Assembly: GCA_905221605.1 (NCBI GenBank)
Contig: CAJNDS010002354.1
Span: forward strand, 162,136 to 226,135
Reading direction: 5' to 3'
Source: Symbiodinium natans
Lineage: Eukaryota; Sar; Dinophyceae; Suessiales; Symbiodiniaceae
DNA length: 64,000 nt
The notes under the pieces were generated by a model, which did not search any database, was not told the DNA's origin, and saw only the letters and a list, made by a program, of their open reading frames with translations. The translations under genes and the position numbers were made by a program. Positions 29,964 to 40,329 of the stretch are shown here, in pieces. The first letter of the stretch is position 1, and each line of letters begins with the position of its first letter.

Positions 29964-30305
29964 TTAGGGTTTAGGATACACACGCGCCCCCACTGGCTTC
30001 TCCCTCCCAGTCAGCTTGGGCAAGGCGTATATCGGGGGGACCGGTTGCCCGAATGTTGTGCAGCACGGAGCAGCCCAAAAAAGCAGAACAGGACCCTTAT
30101 CATAGTGAAAACATGCAGCTTTCCTGATTTGAAGGTTTTTAAGAAAATCTTGGTGTTCGTCCACAGGAGGCAACAGCTGGGGCCGTAGTGCCGTCTCGTA
30201 GGGATTTAGGGTGTTATTGTTCCAATTATTGTTATTTGTGAAATGAACTACTAACAACTCTTTGTTGCCCCTCTTCTCATTGCCATTCGTATGAGTTTGA
30301 ACCAC
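29964..30305 (-). CDS. Unassigned open frame, 113 aa
   Basis: An ATG frame (30305 to 29964) with an Asn-rich N-terminal part (HFTNNNNWNNN) and a central segment of ordinary composition (VDEHQDFLKNLQIRKAACFH, FGQPVPPIYALPK). The last residues come from a TTTAGGG repeat. It occupies an array-free spacer. No family assigned; real exon possible, chance not excluded. Confidence 0.3.
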   Translation of the reverse strand: MVQTHTNGNEKRGNKELLVVHFTNNNNWNNNTLNPYETALRPQLLPPVDEHQDFLKNLQIRKAACFHYDKGPVLLFWAAPCCTTFGQPVPPIYALPKLTGREKPVGARVYPKP

Positions 30306-30448
30306 AGGCTTAACCCGACCCCCCGCACAAGAAACTCGGTCAGTCCCTTATGTGAAGCGGCGATGCAAGAAATGTTTCGTGGGTTAAAAATTTATCCCCG
30401 GACGCTCTTAGGTAAACCCTGAGCCCCTATAAGCGCTATAAGCCTTAC

Positions 30449-30718
30449 ATGCCATATAAGCCCTATAAGCCCTATGACAGCCTTATAAGCCGCCCTGCAA
30501 GCCCTATAAGCCCTTTTCGCCCTGCAAGCCCTTTTCGCCCTAGAAACCCTAGAAGCCCTATGAGCCCTGTACGCCCTATACGCCCCCGAAGCCCTAGAAG
30601 CCCCAGAAGCCCCAGAAGCCCTGGAAGCCCTAGAAGCCCTAGAAGCCCCAGAAGCCCTAGAAGCCCTAGAAGCCCCGGAAGCCCTATAAGCCCTCTTAGC
30701 CCTCTAATGCCCTAGAAG
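30449..30718 (+). repeat. GCCCTAGAA/GCCCTATAA 9-mer array
   Basis: About 29 units. The frame reads SPRSPR because 9 is a multiple of 3; this resembles SPKK-type DNA-binding repeats but is probably incidental. Confidence 0.92.
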
Positions 30719-30851
30719 CCTTATAAGACCTTCTAAAACCCTGTTGGTCTGGTGAGCCCTTTTCGCCCTGTAGGACCGCGTGCTCCCGCGCCTCTTCAAG
30801 CCTGGGCCCTTTTCGTCTTGGCCCATCTTGCCCTGCATGCCAGTGTGGACC

Positions 30852-30960
30852 CTATAAGCCCTAAATCCCCTAAATCCCCTAAACCCCCGAAATCCCCTAA
30901 ATCCCCTAAATCCCCTAAATCCCCTAAGTCCCCTAAACCCCCCGAAGCTCCCGAAATCCA
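30852..30960 (+). repeat. TCCCCTAAA 9-mer array
   Basis: About 11 units. One frame reads SPKSPK and is open onward to 31231 through non-repetitive sequence (about 90 codons, contains QDDVANQRTMLVLFSQGQCR). Confidence 0.92.
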
Positions 30961-31231
30961 CCAAAAGTCCTCGAAACCTAAGCTGGGGCACGCAGGGCTT
31001 TGGCACTCTGGGGCGCTTCTGGGGGGAGTGGCGGCAGAGCAGCATTCACAGGATGATGTAGCGAACCAGCGAACCATGCTGGTGTTGTTCAGTCAGGGCC
31101 AATGTCGTCTTGACTCGAAGTTGGCACTGTTAAGGGGGCTTTGTAGCGAACCTGTGCTTTCAGAAGGGGTATCCTCGCAACACTCCTTTTTTGTGCAGAC
31201 CTCCCTACGACACCTTATAAGAGCGGATTGA
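30961..31231 (+). CDS. Unassigned open frame 3' of an SPK repeat
   Basis: The non-repetitive 3' part of a 159-codon plus frame starting at 30752. It contains two Gln/Ser-rich stretches and ends LRHLIRAD. No domain recognised. It lies 240 bp upstream of the 31473 candidate exon, so both could belong to one plus-strand gene. Confidence 0.25.
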
Positions 31232-31472
31232 GCCTGCTAATCCCCCGCGCGCCGTAGTTCTGCACTTGAAAACCCGCCGATCGCTGGTGTAGACCGATGC
31301 AGTGTGCAACGCCCTCCCCGCTCTGTAGCGTGCGCGAGTCATGCCCGCTTCAGCATTCAGCAGCAGTCCAGGAAGCGGGCGAAGACTGGCAGCTCTGCCG
31401 ACATCGAGGGCTGTCGGCCACTCAGGGTGTAGGGTTAGGGTTACTTCATGGAACCATCGGGCAACCCCATAG

Positions 31473-31701
31473 CACGCCGCATCGTTTGGTGATTGAATAT
31501 GAGGGCGTTGGCATCTACGTAGCCGAGGCTGCTTTCTGTGGTAAGATTCGCAGCACAGGCCCGTACATCGTCAAATGCCGCAGACACTTCCAGCAGCAGA
31601 ACCGCAAGCTCGAAACAGGGAGAGCTGACGTGGGCCCGTTTTGTGAGGGATTCCGCGATCATCTGTTGTCCGCTAGGGAGCTGACGTTGCGTTTGCGACT
31701 G
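31473..31701 (+). CDS. Candidate exon with strong donor; antisense also open
   Basis: A 229-nt block preceded by CAACCCCATAG and followed by GACTG/GTAAGTG. The plus frame is open for 76 codons (contains HRLVIEYEGVGIYVAEAAFC and FQQQNRKLETGRADVGPF); 33% of codons start with G. The same segment is open on the minus strand as a complete ATG-to-TAA frame of 73 aa (31662 to 31441), with G in 36% and T in 15% of first positions, so the minus reading is at least as coding-like. One of the two is probably real. No family assigned to either. Confidence 0.42.
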
Positions 31702-32237
31702 GTAAGTGTGGACACCCTAAACTGCCATAAGCTCTCATCCCCCTTGACCTAAGCCCCGATGCCCTAAAAAAAAAGGCCCTAAACCCTAAGCCCTCGACTC
31801 CCAGGTGCCAGGGGCGACCTTCCCTTTGCGATGGTGCCTGGTGCTGAGGGTTTAGGGTTTAGGGTTTAGGGCGTCTCGCCGGGCAGCAAAGCCCTAAACT
31901 CCAAAAACGGGGGGTGGTTCTCTGTCCCAGGGCACGAAACGGGGCCAACTTTAGCGTAGCCCGACCTTCGCCCCAGCTAGGGGGGCGCATGACGGAGCCG
32001 GGAGGGGGGGGGGGGGCGAGCGTTTAGGGTTGAGGGTTGAGGGCTCAGGGCTGAGGGTTTAGGGCTTGAAGGTTTTGAGGTTTCAGGTTGTCGGGGCTTT
32101 GGGTTGAACCCCGGTTTCTGAGGCCCTCGGCCTGCCAATGCATCGCTGGGAACGAGGCTCGTGGCGGGGCAAATCCCCAAAATCTTCCGGCCTCCTGCAA
32201 GCCTGAGGGGCTGGGTAGTTAACCTTTGACCTTTTTG

Positions 32238-32262
32238 GTCATATATATATATATATATATAC
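32238..32262 (+). repeat. (AT)n microsatellite
   Basis: About 12 AT units. Confidence 0.95.
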
Positions 32263-32469
32263 ATGAATACAATCCTGTTTCAAAAAATGGGTTATCCTGT
32301 TTGGGCCAGGGTATTCAGCCCCTAAGAACCCTCCCCCTTAGAAACTCCATAAAAAGCTCTCAATGATTCGCCACATGCATAAGGCCAGCTCCTGAAAGTC
32401 TTTGACCATCTCACGGGGGGTACCCGACATAGAAGGGCACGTGCCCAATGTGACCCTAATCTACGGACT

Positions 32470-32475
32470 CCCCCC

Positions 32476-32516
<41 letters not shown>
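32470..32516 (+). repeat. C homopolymer, about 44 bp
   Basis: CCCCCCACC followed by one of the longest uninterrupted C runs in the window. Confidence 0.95.
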
Positions 32517-32518
<2 letters not shown>

Positions 32519-32578
32519 CGCCCCCCGCCCACCTTTGGATTTTCCCCTGTACCTTAAACCCGAAACCCAAAGCCCTAC

Positions 32579-32719
32579 CTTCTGACGGCTGAGTACTGGG
32601 TCAGCTTGGCCTGGAATTGGAGTCTGCAAGTACGGTAGCAGTCAGCAGGGTTCATCTCAGGAATGAGAACATCCTTCTCATATTCTGGTACGAGTCCAAG
32701 GAGTGGAGTGGTTGTTATT
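32579..32719 (-). CDS. Candidate exon, minus strand, unknown protein
   Basis: The minus strand is open for about 47 codons up to CAGAAG/GTAGGG, a donor-like site ending at 32579. An AG lies at 32720. The peptide has a balanced composition: LVPEYEKDVLIPEMNPADCY then RTCRLQFQAKLTQYSAVR. The PxxCxR...F.AKL spacing faintly recalls the N-terminal part of second-largest RNA polymerase subunits, but this is too weak to name it. G at first codon position is not enriched. Confidence 0.35.
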
Positions 32720-32984
32720 CTTTTAGGGTTGAGTCCTCTCAGCCCAGGATGTAGTCAAGAAACCCTGTGGGGCTCCACCTAAGGCAAGAAAGCCGGAAAC
32801 CCCAAACCCCAAAAACCCCAAAACCCCCAAACCCTAAACCCCAAACCCCAAACCCTAAACCCCAAACCCTAAACCCTAAACCCTAAACCGTAAACTGAAA
32901 GACTCCGGCTTACGAGCTCTAAGCGCCATTGCCTCGACCTGCCTCCTCTCAACTGTTTGTGTTTGCGTCCGGGTTCGGTGACGT

Positions 32985-33085
32985 AGGGTTTAGGGTTAGG
33001 GAAGTTTAGGGTTTAGGGTTTAGGGTTTAGGGTTTAGGGTTTAGGGTTTAGGGTTTAGGGTTTAGGGTTTAGGGTTTAGGGTTCC
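32985..33085 (+). repeat. Telomere-type array, TTTAGGG
   Basis: About 14 units, opposed to CCCTAAA/CCCCAAA at 32800-32895. Confidence 0.96.
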
Positions 33086-33307
33086 TCGCGTTTAGGACCC
33101 GAGCCCTCTAAACCCTTAAAGCCCTGAGGCATAAAGCCCCGAAGCCCCGAAGCCCCGCTCCAAACCCTAAGGTCATGGGTTTCCCTGACCCCCCTTTGTA
33201 CTACCCCCCAAAAGGTTCCCCCCTTAAATAACCTTAACTAGGCTCAACTATCCCTAAACACGCCTTAATCATGGGGCGAACCTGAGGGCGGTAGTTTGGA
33301 GGGGGGT

Positions 33308-33420
33308 ACCTAAACCCTAAACCCCCCCTAAACCCTAAACCCTAAACCCTAAACCCTAAACCCTAAACCCTAAACCCTAAACCCTAAACCCTAAACCCTA
33401 AACCCTAAACCCCAAACCCC
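33308..33420 (+). repeat. Telomere-type array, CCCTAAA
   Basis: About 15 units. Confidence 0.96.
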
Positions 33421-33528
33421 ATGGACTTAAGCCCCAAACCCTCAGGAGCATCAAGCCTAAGTGCCCAGGCGGCAGGGTGCAAAGACACCGAGGCACTGGC
33501 GAAACTCGGGGGTTTGCAGGTTGACATG

Positions 33529-33646
33529 AAAGCAGGGTTTATATTACTGTTCTTGGTGAGTGTATATAAGGCTCCGTTTTGAAATTGGTGAGTGTATATA
33601 TTGGGTGTCCTTTTGGGGTACAAGAAATATATACCCTACTCCGTAT
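33529..33646 (+). mobile_element. Family F short element, copy 2
   Basis: GGGTTTATATTACTGTTCTTGG at the left (22 bp, first part) and GGGTATATATTTCTTGTACC on the other strand at the right form imperfect inverted ends. The internal TTGGTGAGTGTATAT occurs twice. Confidence 0.55.
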
Positions 33647-33699
33647 GGTTCTCACGGCTCATCATGAACAACTGGGGTTTAGGGTTTTGAGTTTAGGGT

Positions 33700-34110
33700 C
33701 TAGAGTTTGGTGTATCATGATTTTCTTCTTGTTGTTTGTATTCTAGGTAGTATTCTTGCTGCTTGCTTCTGCTTCTACTACTATTGCTTCGAGTACTTGT
33801 ACGCCTACTGCTACTGCCGTCTGCCATTGCCACTGGTACTGCTACTGATGTTACCACCGCCTTTTGGCGGCTATTGTGAGCGTTACGGCCATGTGCTCTT
33901 GCATGTTGTTGTTATGATGATGTTGCTGCTGATGATGATGGTGATGATGAGAACTGTTTTTGTTTGCAGAGTTTCTTCCCTAAACCCTACATCCTAAACC
34001 CTAAACCCTGAACCCTGAGCCCTAATCCCTCGAGTTCAGTCAAGAGATCCTAATGGGCCACCCAGGCTCTCCTACTTTCGGGTGTCGAAATAATTACAGA
34101 TATGGAAACC
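33700..34110. other. Unique spacer, trinucleotide-like
   Basis: TACTRCT and GATGATG-rich sequence (33760-33955) gives a hydrophobic plus frame (33707-33997). Low complexity, not assigned. Confidence 0.4.
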
Positions 34111-34342
34111 TTAAACCCTAAACCCTAAACCCTAAACCCCAAACCTATATGGAGATAGAAGAAAAACCTCCCACAATCCTATTTCCAATCTCTAAGGCCC
34201 TTAGATTTGAGTGCCTGAGACTAAACCTTTCCGAAGGTCGACACGGACCACGTTCTCCGCTGTCGCCATTTGAGGAGAAGGCGCCTGGGATTTCTAAAAG
34301 GGCGCCGGGTTGGGATGACGGGAACGCGGGTCCCCAGGAGCC

Positions 34343-34437
34343 CTAAACCCTAAACCCTAAACCCTAAACCCTAAACCCTAAACCCTAAACCCTAAACCCT
34401 AAACCCTAAACCCTAAACCCTAAACCCTAAACCCTAT
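34343..34437 (+). repeat. Telomere-type array, CCCTAAA
   Basis: About 13 perfect units. The next 90 bp spacer is open in one plus frame. Confidence 0.97.
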
Positions 34438-34528
34438 AGACCCTCCACTACTGCTGGTGGCAGGATCCTGCCAGCCTTGCAGCTGCAGCAGCTCTTTGAG
34501 GCCCGGAAGCCACCCTTTGAGGGTCAGA

Positions 34529-34672
34529 GCTGTGGTTCAGGGTTCAGGGTTCAGGGTTTAGGGTTTAGGGTTCAGGGTTCAGGGTTTAGGGTTCAGGGTT
34601 TAGGGTTTAGGGTTTAGGGTTCAGGGTTCAGGGTTTAGGGTTCAAGGCTTAGGGTTTAGGGTTCAGGGTTTC
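34529..34672 (+). repeat. Alternating TTCAGGG/TTTAGGG array
   Basis: About 20 units; the two variants alternate in small groups. Confidence 0.95.
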
Positions 34673-34959
34673 GCGCTGGGAGCTGATAGTCGCGACCAGC
34701 AGTATGTGGGCAGTCCTGGGGTTGACGTGCTTCAGGGTTAAGTTTAGGGTTTAGGGTTTTAGGGTTTAAGGTTTAGCTCTTGAGGGTTTCAGGGTTCAGG
34801 GTTTTAGGTTTTAGGGTTTGAGGGTTTAAGGTTTAGGGTTTAGATTAGGGTTTAGGGTTTCGGGTTTAGGGGTTAGAGTCTGCTTGATCTCTCGCTCCAC
34901 GGCTCTCGGTACACAATATGCAACGTTTTTGTACCATCTAGCATCTAGTGTATATTCTG

Positions 34960-35110
34960 TGGAACATGTATACATATACACATACATATACATTCCATTC
35001 ATATATACATGTTATATATATATATATATCATGCACATACACATATTGTTCAAATATGTATATAGAGAAAGAGAGAGATCATACGGCGTATATTTGTATA
35101 TACAGAAGTA
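34960..35110 (+). repeat. TA/CA-rich low-complexity block
   Basis: ACATATACATAC-type sequence including (AT)n at 35012-35029. Confidence 0.85.
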
Positions 35111-35223
35111 TATATGCGAAATACAGCACATCTTCCTATGATGCCTGCGCCTGGGTCGTCACCCTAAACCCTAAACCCTAAACCCTAAACCCTAAACCCT
35201 AAACCCTAAACCCTAAACCCTAA

Positions 35224-35516
35224 ATTTAAGAGCCTCCGGCTCAAGCCGCCGACCCCGCTGGAGCATAGTTGAGAGGTCTAAACCCGCTCGCATGGTTCAA
35301 TCAAGCCAAAAAGACAGGTGGTGGGGGGGGGGGGGAGGGGGGGCGTGGGGGGGTAGGGGGGTACCCCTGTGCTGAACCGCCTGTTTACGCTGTGCGGGTG
35401 GCGCGTCCTCCACGAAAAAATTGTGCACCGACCCCCCCTAACCCCCCCCCCCCCCCCCCCCCGGTTTCAAGTCACCTCCTCAAACCCATCCAACACGCCG
35501 CCAGGGTCGGCGGACC
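35224..35516 (+). mobile_element. Family H element, copy 2 (both ends)
   Basis: It starts TTTAAGAGCCTCCGGCTC and ends CCAACACGCCGCCAGGGTCGGCGGACCC. CCGCCGACCC near the left end is the exact inverse of GGGTCGGCGG at the right. Inside, a G tract (35320-35362) starts just after CAG/GTGGTG and a C run (35443-35462) precedes GGTTTCAAG/TC, so the interior has an intron-like layout. CCCTAAA arrays touch both ends. Confidence 0.75.
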
Positions 35517-35678
35517 CTAAACCCTAAACCCTAAACCCTAAACCCTAAACCGTAAACCCTAAACCCGAAACCCTAAACCCTATACCCTAAACCCTAAACC
35601 CTAAACCCTAAACCCTAAACCCTAAACCCTAGACCCTAGACCCTAGACCCTAAACCCTAAACCCTAAACCCTAAACCC
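35517..35678 (+). repeat. Telomere-type array, CCCTAAA
   Basis: About 23 units with a CCCTAGA sub-block. Confidence 0.96.
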
Positions 35679-36314
35679 GGCTGCCAGGAGGACGGAGCCT
35701 GTAACGTGTCGGAGTCCGCCTCTTTCAACCAGGCACTGTTGAAGCTTCTAGGGCTGAGAGTTTAGGGCTCAGGGTTGAGGGTTCAGGATTTTGGGTTGAG
35801 AGTTTAGGGTTTACAGGGTTTAGGGTTTAGGGTTCAGGGTTCAGGTCCCGAGACATCCCTAAACCCTACACCCTAAACCCTAAGCCCTAAAACCTAAACC
35901 CTGAGATTTTGAGAACACGCCCAGTAAAGCCAAAAGCCCCCGTACAAGCCCTATGAGCCTTCTCGGCCCCACAAAACCTGCAAGTCCTCCAACCCCCCCC
36001 CCACCGCCACAAAAACAATAAGAAAAAGCAAATCCTCTACGAGCCTTGTAAACGCTGCAAGCCCTTCAATCCCAATAAGCCCCATATTCCCTAAGCCCTA
36101 GAAGCCCTTTACGCCATAAACCTCGCCAGCCTCTCCTCCCGGGGGAAGAGCCGGGTGAGTTCAAGATTGCGGGGGCCTTAGCGGCCTCTCCAGTAGCGAG
36201 AAGCAGGGTTTAGGGTGTAGGGTTGAATTAATTAGGGTTTGGGGTTTAGGGTTGCGGGCTACAAGTGCGGCAACTATAGTTATGACCTAGCCGAGATTAC
36301 AATACTTCTGAAAA

Positions 36315-36450
36315 CCCTAAACCCTAAACCCTAACCCTAAACCCTAAACCCTAAACGCTAAACCCTAAACCCTAACCCTAAACCCTAAACCCTAAACGCT
36401 AAACCCTAAACCCTAAACCCTGAACCCTAAACCCTAAACCCTAAACCCTC
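36315..36450 (+). repeat. CCCTAAA array with duplicated higher-order unit
   Basis: A block of about 45 bp containing CCCTAAC and CGCTAAA variants is repeated twice. Confidence 0.93.
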
Positions 36451-36839
36451 CTTATAGTTCTCCATGCTCCAAGTAGTCGGAGCTCAACAAGTCGCAGCTT
36501 GTTTGCGAGGACCCCGAGCGGCCCTCTTATTCCCTTTTCTTGGAGGGGTCTGGATCCCCTATGAAGCCTGTAGGGTTTAGGGTTTAGGGCTTCGGGTTTA
36601 GAGCTTAGGGGTTAGGGTTTTGGGTTTTGGGGTTTTGGGGTTTAGGGGTTTACTCTGAGATCAAGTTTGTGGCTTGCAGTAGAGGCGCACAATGCCAAAG
36701 CAAGGTTGACAGGTTTTTTCTGGGCGTGCTGTGGGCGTGGAGCGTGATGTTGCGCGATGGGAATCTACACTTGCCAAGGGCAGTGGCGCACATGCAAGAT
36801 CTTAATTGGTGTGTGTCCTAATCACTATCACTATGAATA

Positions 36840-37048
36840 TAACAGATAAGAATACATAATAATATAAATAAATAACTCTATATATATATATATATATATA
36901 TTTACATTTATAATCTATGGCTGTATTCAGCGTATCAGAGTCTCCACTTCCGAATCAAACCTCAGAGTCCGCAAAAGAGGCGCGCGCCGAGCTACCTTCC
37001 GACTTGCTCATGGCACCTTGGCGTTTTCTGCGCAGAGTTTTTCTAATG

Positions 37049-37083
<35 letters not shown>

Positions 37084-37185
37084 TTAACTCTTCTTCTTTT
37101 TATTATTATATTATTCGACCTATATATATATATATATGTAACTCTTCTTCTTCTGAGTATGATTATACTTATTACTTTTGTTTTA
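36840..37185 (+). repeat. AT-rich region with (TA)n and CTTCTT repeats
   Basis: (TA)n at 36877-36901, 37050-37083 and 37121-37138; AACTCTTCTTCTT occurs after each of the last two (period about 53). Confidence 0.9.
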
Positions 37186-37319
37186 AGGAGTTGTTTTTTT
37201 GGGGGGTTGGGGGAGGGGGGTTCGGGCGTTTCAAGTGGCGCTGATGGCAAAGGATGCCTTCCCTCAACCCCTCAACCCTCGATCTGGTGACATAGCCTGT
37301 AGCAAAGGGTCGCTAGAAT

Positions 37320-37425
37320 CAGGGTTTAGGGTGTAGGGTTTAGGGGTTTAGGGTTTAGGGTTTAGGGTTTAGGGTTGAGGGTTTAGAGTTTAGGGTTTAG
37401 GGTTTAGGGTTAGGGTTTAGGGTTC
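37320..37425 (+). repeat. Telomere-type array, TTTAGGG
   Basis: About 15 units with TGTAGGG and TTGAGGG variants. Confidence 0.94.
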
Positions 37426-37476
37426 TGTTCTACTCCTCGCCAAATGGGTCTTTCCCCAAAAAGCGGCAATTCTCTA

Positions 37477-37583
37477 GAAGGTTCCCCCTTATACTAACAG
37501 TCCTTAATAGGGGTTCTAGTACCCCCACCCCCCCGATTAGAATCCCTATTCAGGACTGTTAGTATACAGGGGAACATCCCAAG
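37477..37583. mobile_element. Family B MITE-like element, copy 3 (reference copy)
   Basis: The left arm GTTCCCCCTTATACTAACAG then TCCTTAATAGGGG pairs with the right arm (CCCTATTCAGGACTGTTAGT then ATACAGGGGAAC). It ends ATCCCAAG. Used as the uninterrupted reference for the split copies. Confidence 0.78.
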
Positions 37584-38229
37584 GATCCCCACTACGGCCA
37601 CCCCAAGTTTGCGGAACCCCCCCACCCCCCAAAAGCACAACCTTGAAGAATCGGTCTTGGCGGTTTAGGGTTTAGGGGTTTCGGGTTTAGGGTTTCGGGT
37701 TTAGGGTTTAGGGTATAGGGCGTGCCCAAAAAGCCCGAAGGCCCTAAAAAGCCAAGATCGCCGATCTGTCGCCGTGGGCCTTTTCAAAGAGCTCACGCTG
37801 CCGGACCGCCAGCTTCCTGTGAGCGGCCGCATGTGGTGGATTTCCGAAAATCGGGTTTAGGGTTTAGGGTTTAGGGTTTAGGGCACCGTATTGGGCTCCT
37901 TACAAAAAGGGAATCCAACTATTTGGGGTCGGGGCTCCCTAAGCCGTAGACGCCTTAAACCCTAACCCTAAACCCTAAACCCGAAACCCTAAACCCTAAA
38001 CCCCAAACCCTAAACCCCAAACCCTGAACCCTAAACCCGAAACCCTAAACCCGAGCAGCTCGAAGCCCTAAAGGCCCTAAGCCCTAACACCCTAAACCCT
38101 AAACCCTAAACCCTAAACCCTGAACGCTGTTCTGGGCTCAAAGTTCGGAGAACCGAGCGAGCTCCCCAGCCCATGCACCATACGTCGACCAAGGATCACG
38201 TGGAGGTTCTTCAACCCGAAAAATGTAAA

Positions 38230-38335
38230 CCCGAGACCCTAAACCCTAAACCCGAAACTCTAAACCCTCAACCCTAAACCCTAAACCCTAAACCCTAAAC
38301 CCTAAACCCTAAACCCTAAACCCTAAACCCTAAAC
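38230..38335 (+). repeat. Telomere-type array, CCCTAAA
   Basis: About 14 units; degenerate CCCTAAA/CCCGAAA also at 37950-38055. Confidence 0.95.
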
Positions 38336-38570
38336 GAGGCCCTGGGGAGATTTCTGCCTTCCTTTCTTTGCGGTTCAGGAGGCGAGTATGTCAGAACATG
38401 TTTCGGAGGGTTGGCACTTCCAGCCAACCTTCGGTTTTAAGTAGGGTGTTTTTCTTCTGCCCTGAAGAAGGTAGGGTGAAGGGTTTAGGGTTTAGGATTT
38501 AGGGTTTAGGGTTTAGGGTTCGGGGTTCAGGGTTTAGGGTGTAGGGCTTGGATTCCTCGCAACCCTACCT

Positions 38571-38593
38571 AAACGTACCCGATGAACCTCCAA
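38571..38593 (+). mobile_element. Family I right end
   Basis: CGTACCCGATGAACCTCCAAG. Confidence 0.4.
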
Positions 38594-38704
38594 GTAGAGC
38601 TCTGCGAGATCATTGTGCGACCCGTAGAGGTCTTTCTCTGCTTGTGCCAAAGTTTCTTGTGAGTTTGGGCCAGAGTTTCCAAAACCAAAACGCCCCTTGC
38701 ACCC

Positions 38705-38945
38705 TCAACCCTAAACCCTAAACCCTAAACCCTAAACCCTAAACCCTAAACCCTAAACAGTAAACCCTAAACCCTAAACCCTGAACCCTAAACCCTAAAC
38801 CCTAAACCCTGAACCCTAAACCCTAAACCCTAAACCCTAAACCCTAAACCCTAAAGCCCTAAAGCCCTAAAGCCCTAAAGCCCTAAAGCCCTAAAGCCCT
38901 AAAGCCTAAAAGCCCTAAAGCCTAAAGCCCTAAAGCCGAAAGCCC
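38705..38945 (+). repeat. CCCTAAA array changing to CCCTAAAG
   Basis: About 21 7-mer units switch at about 38850 to about ten 8-mer CCCTAAAG units. Confidence 0.96.
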
Positions 38946-39289
38946 GAAGCCGATGTTGCAGACGTTGCAGCGGAGACGTGGGCGTGCAAAAAGTATGGGA
39001 GGTCACGCTGAGGGCTGAAACCCTGAACCCTGAGCCCAAGCCCTACACCCTGAACCCTAAAACCCTAAACCTTAGGCCCGACGTCTTTAACCCTAAGCTC
39101 TGCTCCTGCGGCGGGTCCCACGGATTTGATTAGGGTGTCGGGTTTAGAATTTAGGGTTTCGGGTTGAGGGTTTAGGGTTTAGGGTTGAGGGTTTAGGGTT
39201 AGTACAGAACCTCTCAGTTCATGATACCAGCGTTTGTTTTGGAAGCCCATGGCTCCGAAGATCTCCCCAAGAAGTATTGTCAAGCTAGG

Positions 39290-39515
39290 GTTTAGGGTCT
39301 AGGGTTTAGGGTTTAGGGTTCAGGGTTTAGGGTTTGGGGTTTGGGGTTTAGGGTTTAGGGTTGGAACACTTCGGTGCAAGCACCTTTCAGAACTCAAAGA
39401 GGTGAACTTGAAAGAAGCAGCACCCATGAGACTCCAATCTTTCTTGGGGCAGGGTTGAGGGTTTGGGGTTTAGGGTTTAGGGTTTGAGGTTCAGGGTTTA
39501 GGGTTTAGGGTTTAA
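39290..39515 (+). repeat. Two TTTAGGG arrays
   Basis: 39290-39362 and 39455-39515; the spacer between them holds nothing recognised. Confidence 0.93.
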
Positions 39516-39629
39516 TGGGTTGAGGGTGTTTCTGGGTTCACAGTGCCTCTCGAACTGCACGCGCATGGCAGATAGTGCAGCGCTGAAGCTCTTATCACAC
39601 CCTAAACCCTAAACCCTAAGCCCTAAACC

Positions 39630-39884
39630 ATGCAGGTCGTGGAGTTTGTGTTTTCGATGTGGTTGGGACACAATCGTGCGAATCCCACGCAGGGTGCTCA
39701 GGGGCTTAGGGCCGCGAGTGAGGGTGGTATGAAAACACATGCGGGTATATTCCACAAATATCTCCAGCACCCCAAAGTAGGCACCGCAATTTCTTTGAAC
39801 CCCTTCTCTTATATGAAAATGGAGTATAATGTGCTTCTATTTCTAAGGGCCCCCATTGAAAAAACAAAAAACGAACCTCTTTGA
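39630..39884 (+). CDS. Unassigned ORF, 84 aa
   Basis: ATG to TGA frame in a spacer after a CCCTAAA patch (MQVVEFVFSMWLGHNRANPT at the start, ends KTKNEPL). Reasonably mixed composition, no family, no splice evidence. Confidence 0.22.
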   Translation: MQVVEFVFSMWLGHNRANPTQGAQGLRAASEGGMKTHAGIFHKYLQHPKVGTAISLNPFSYMKMEYNVLLFLRAPIEKTKNEPL

Positions 39885-40159
39885 ACCCCCCCCCACTACG
39901 CTGAGAGCGTATTTCAACCCACGCGAAGCCTGCTGAGTTCGAGACATGGCATCGGCCTTGGTGTTTGGGTATAGCGCCTAGGGTTTAGGGTTTAGGGCTT
40001 AGGGTTTAGGGTTTAGGGCAAACTGCTTTGCAGCATGATGCCGAAACTTTTCCATCTGTACACGATTGCCTGAACCCTAAACCTACACCCTGAATTCTAA
40101 ACCCACATCCCTCAACCCCAAGCCCTGGCTGCGGTGGCTTAGGGTTCAGGCCTTCTGAA

Positions 40160-40268
40160 CCCTAAACCCTAAACCCTAAACCCTAAACCCTAAGCCCTAA
40201 ACCCTAAGCCCTAAACCCTAAACCCTAAACCCTAAACCCTAAACCCTAAACCCTAAACCCTAAACCCA
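40160..40268 (+). repeat. Telomere-type array, CCCTAAA
   Basis: About 15 units, two CCCTAAG. Confidence 0.96.
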
Positions 40269-40329
40269 AAACGGGTATGCTGGTTACCCTGGAGTAAACG
40301 ATTCGGCTCCCGCTCGCATGCTGGCCCTT

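Noticed and set aside
31441-31662. LLLEVSAAFDDV resembling reverse transcriptase motif A, with YVDAN downstream
   Set aside because: The key first Asp is Glu, the distance to the YVDAN segment is far too short for motif C, and no other RT motif is present. Treated as chance.
37018-37290. Tyr/Ile-rich frames on both strands
   Set aside because: Produced by (TA)n microsatellites.
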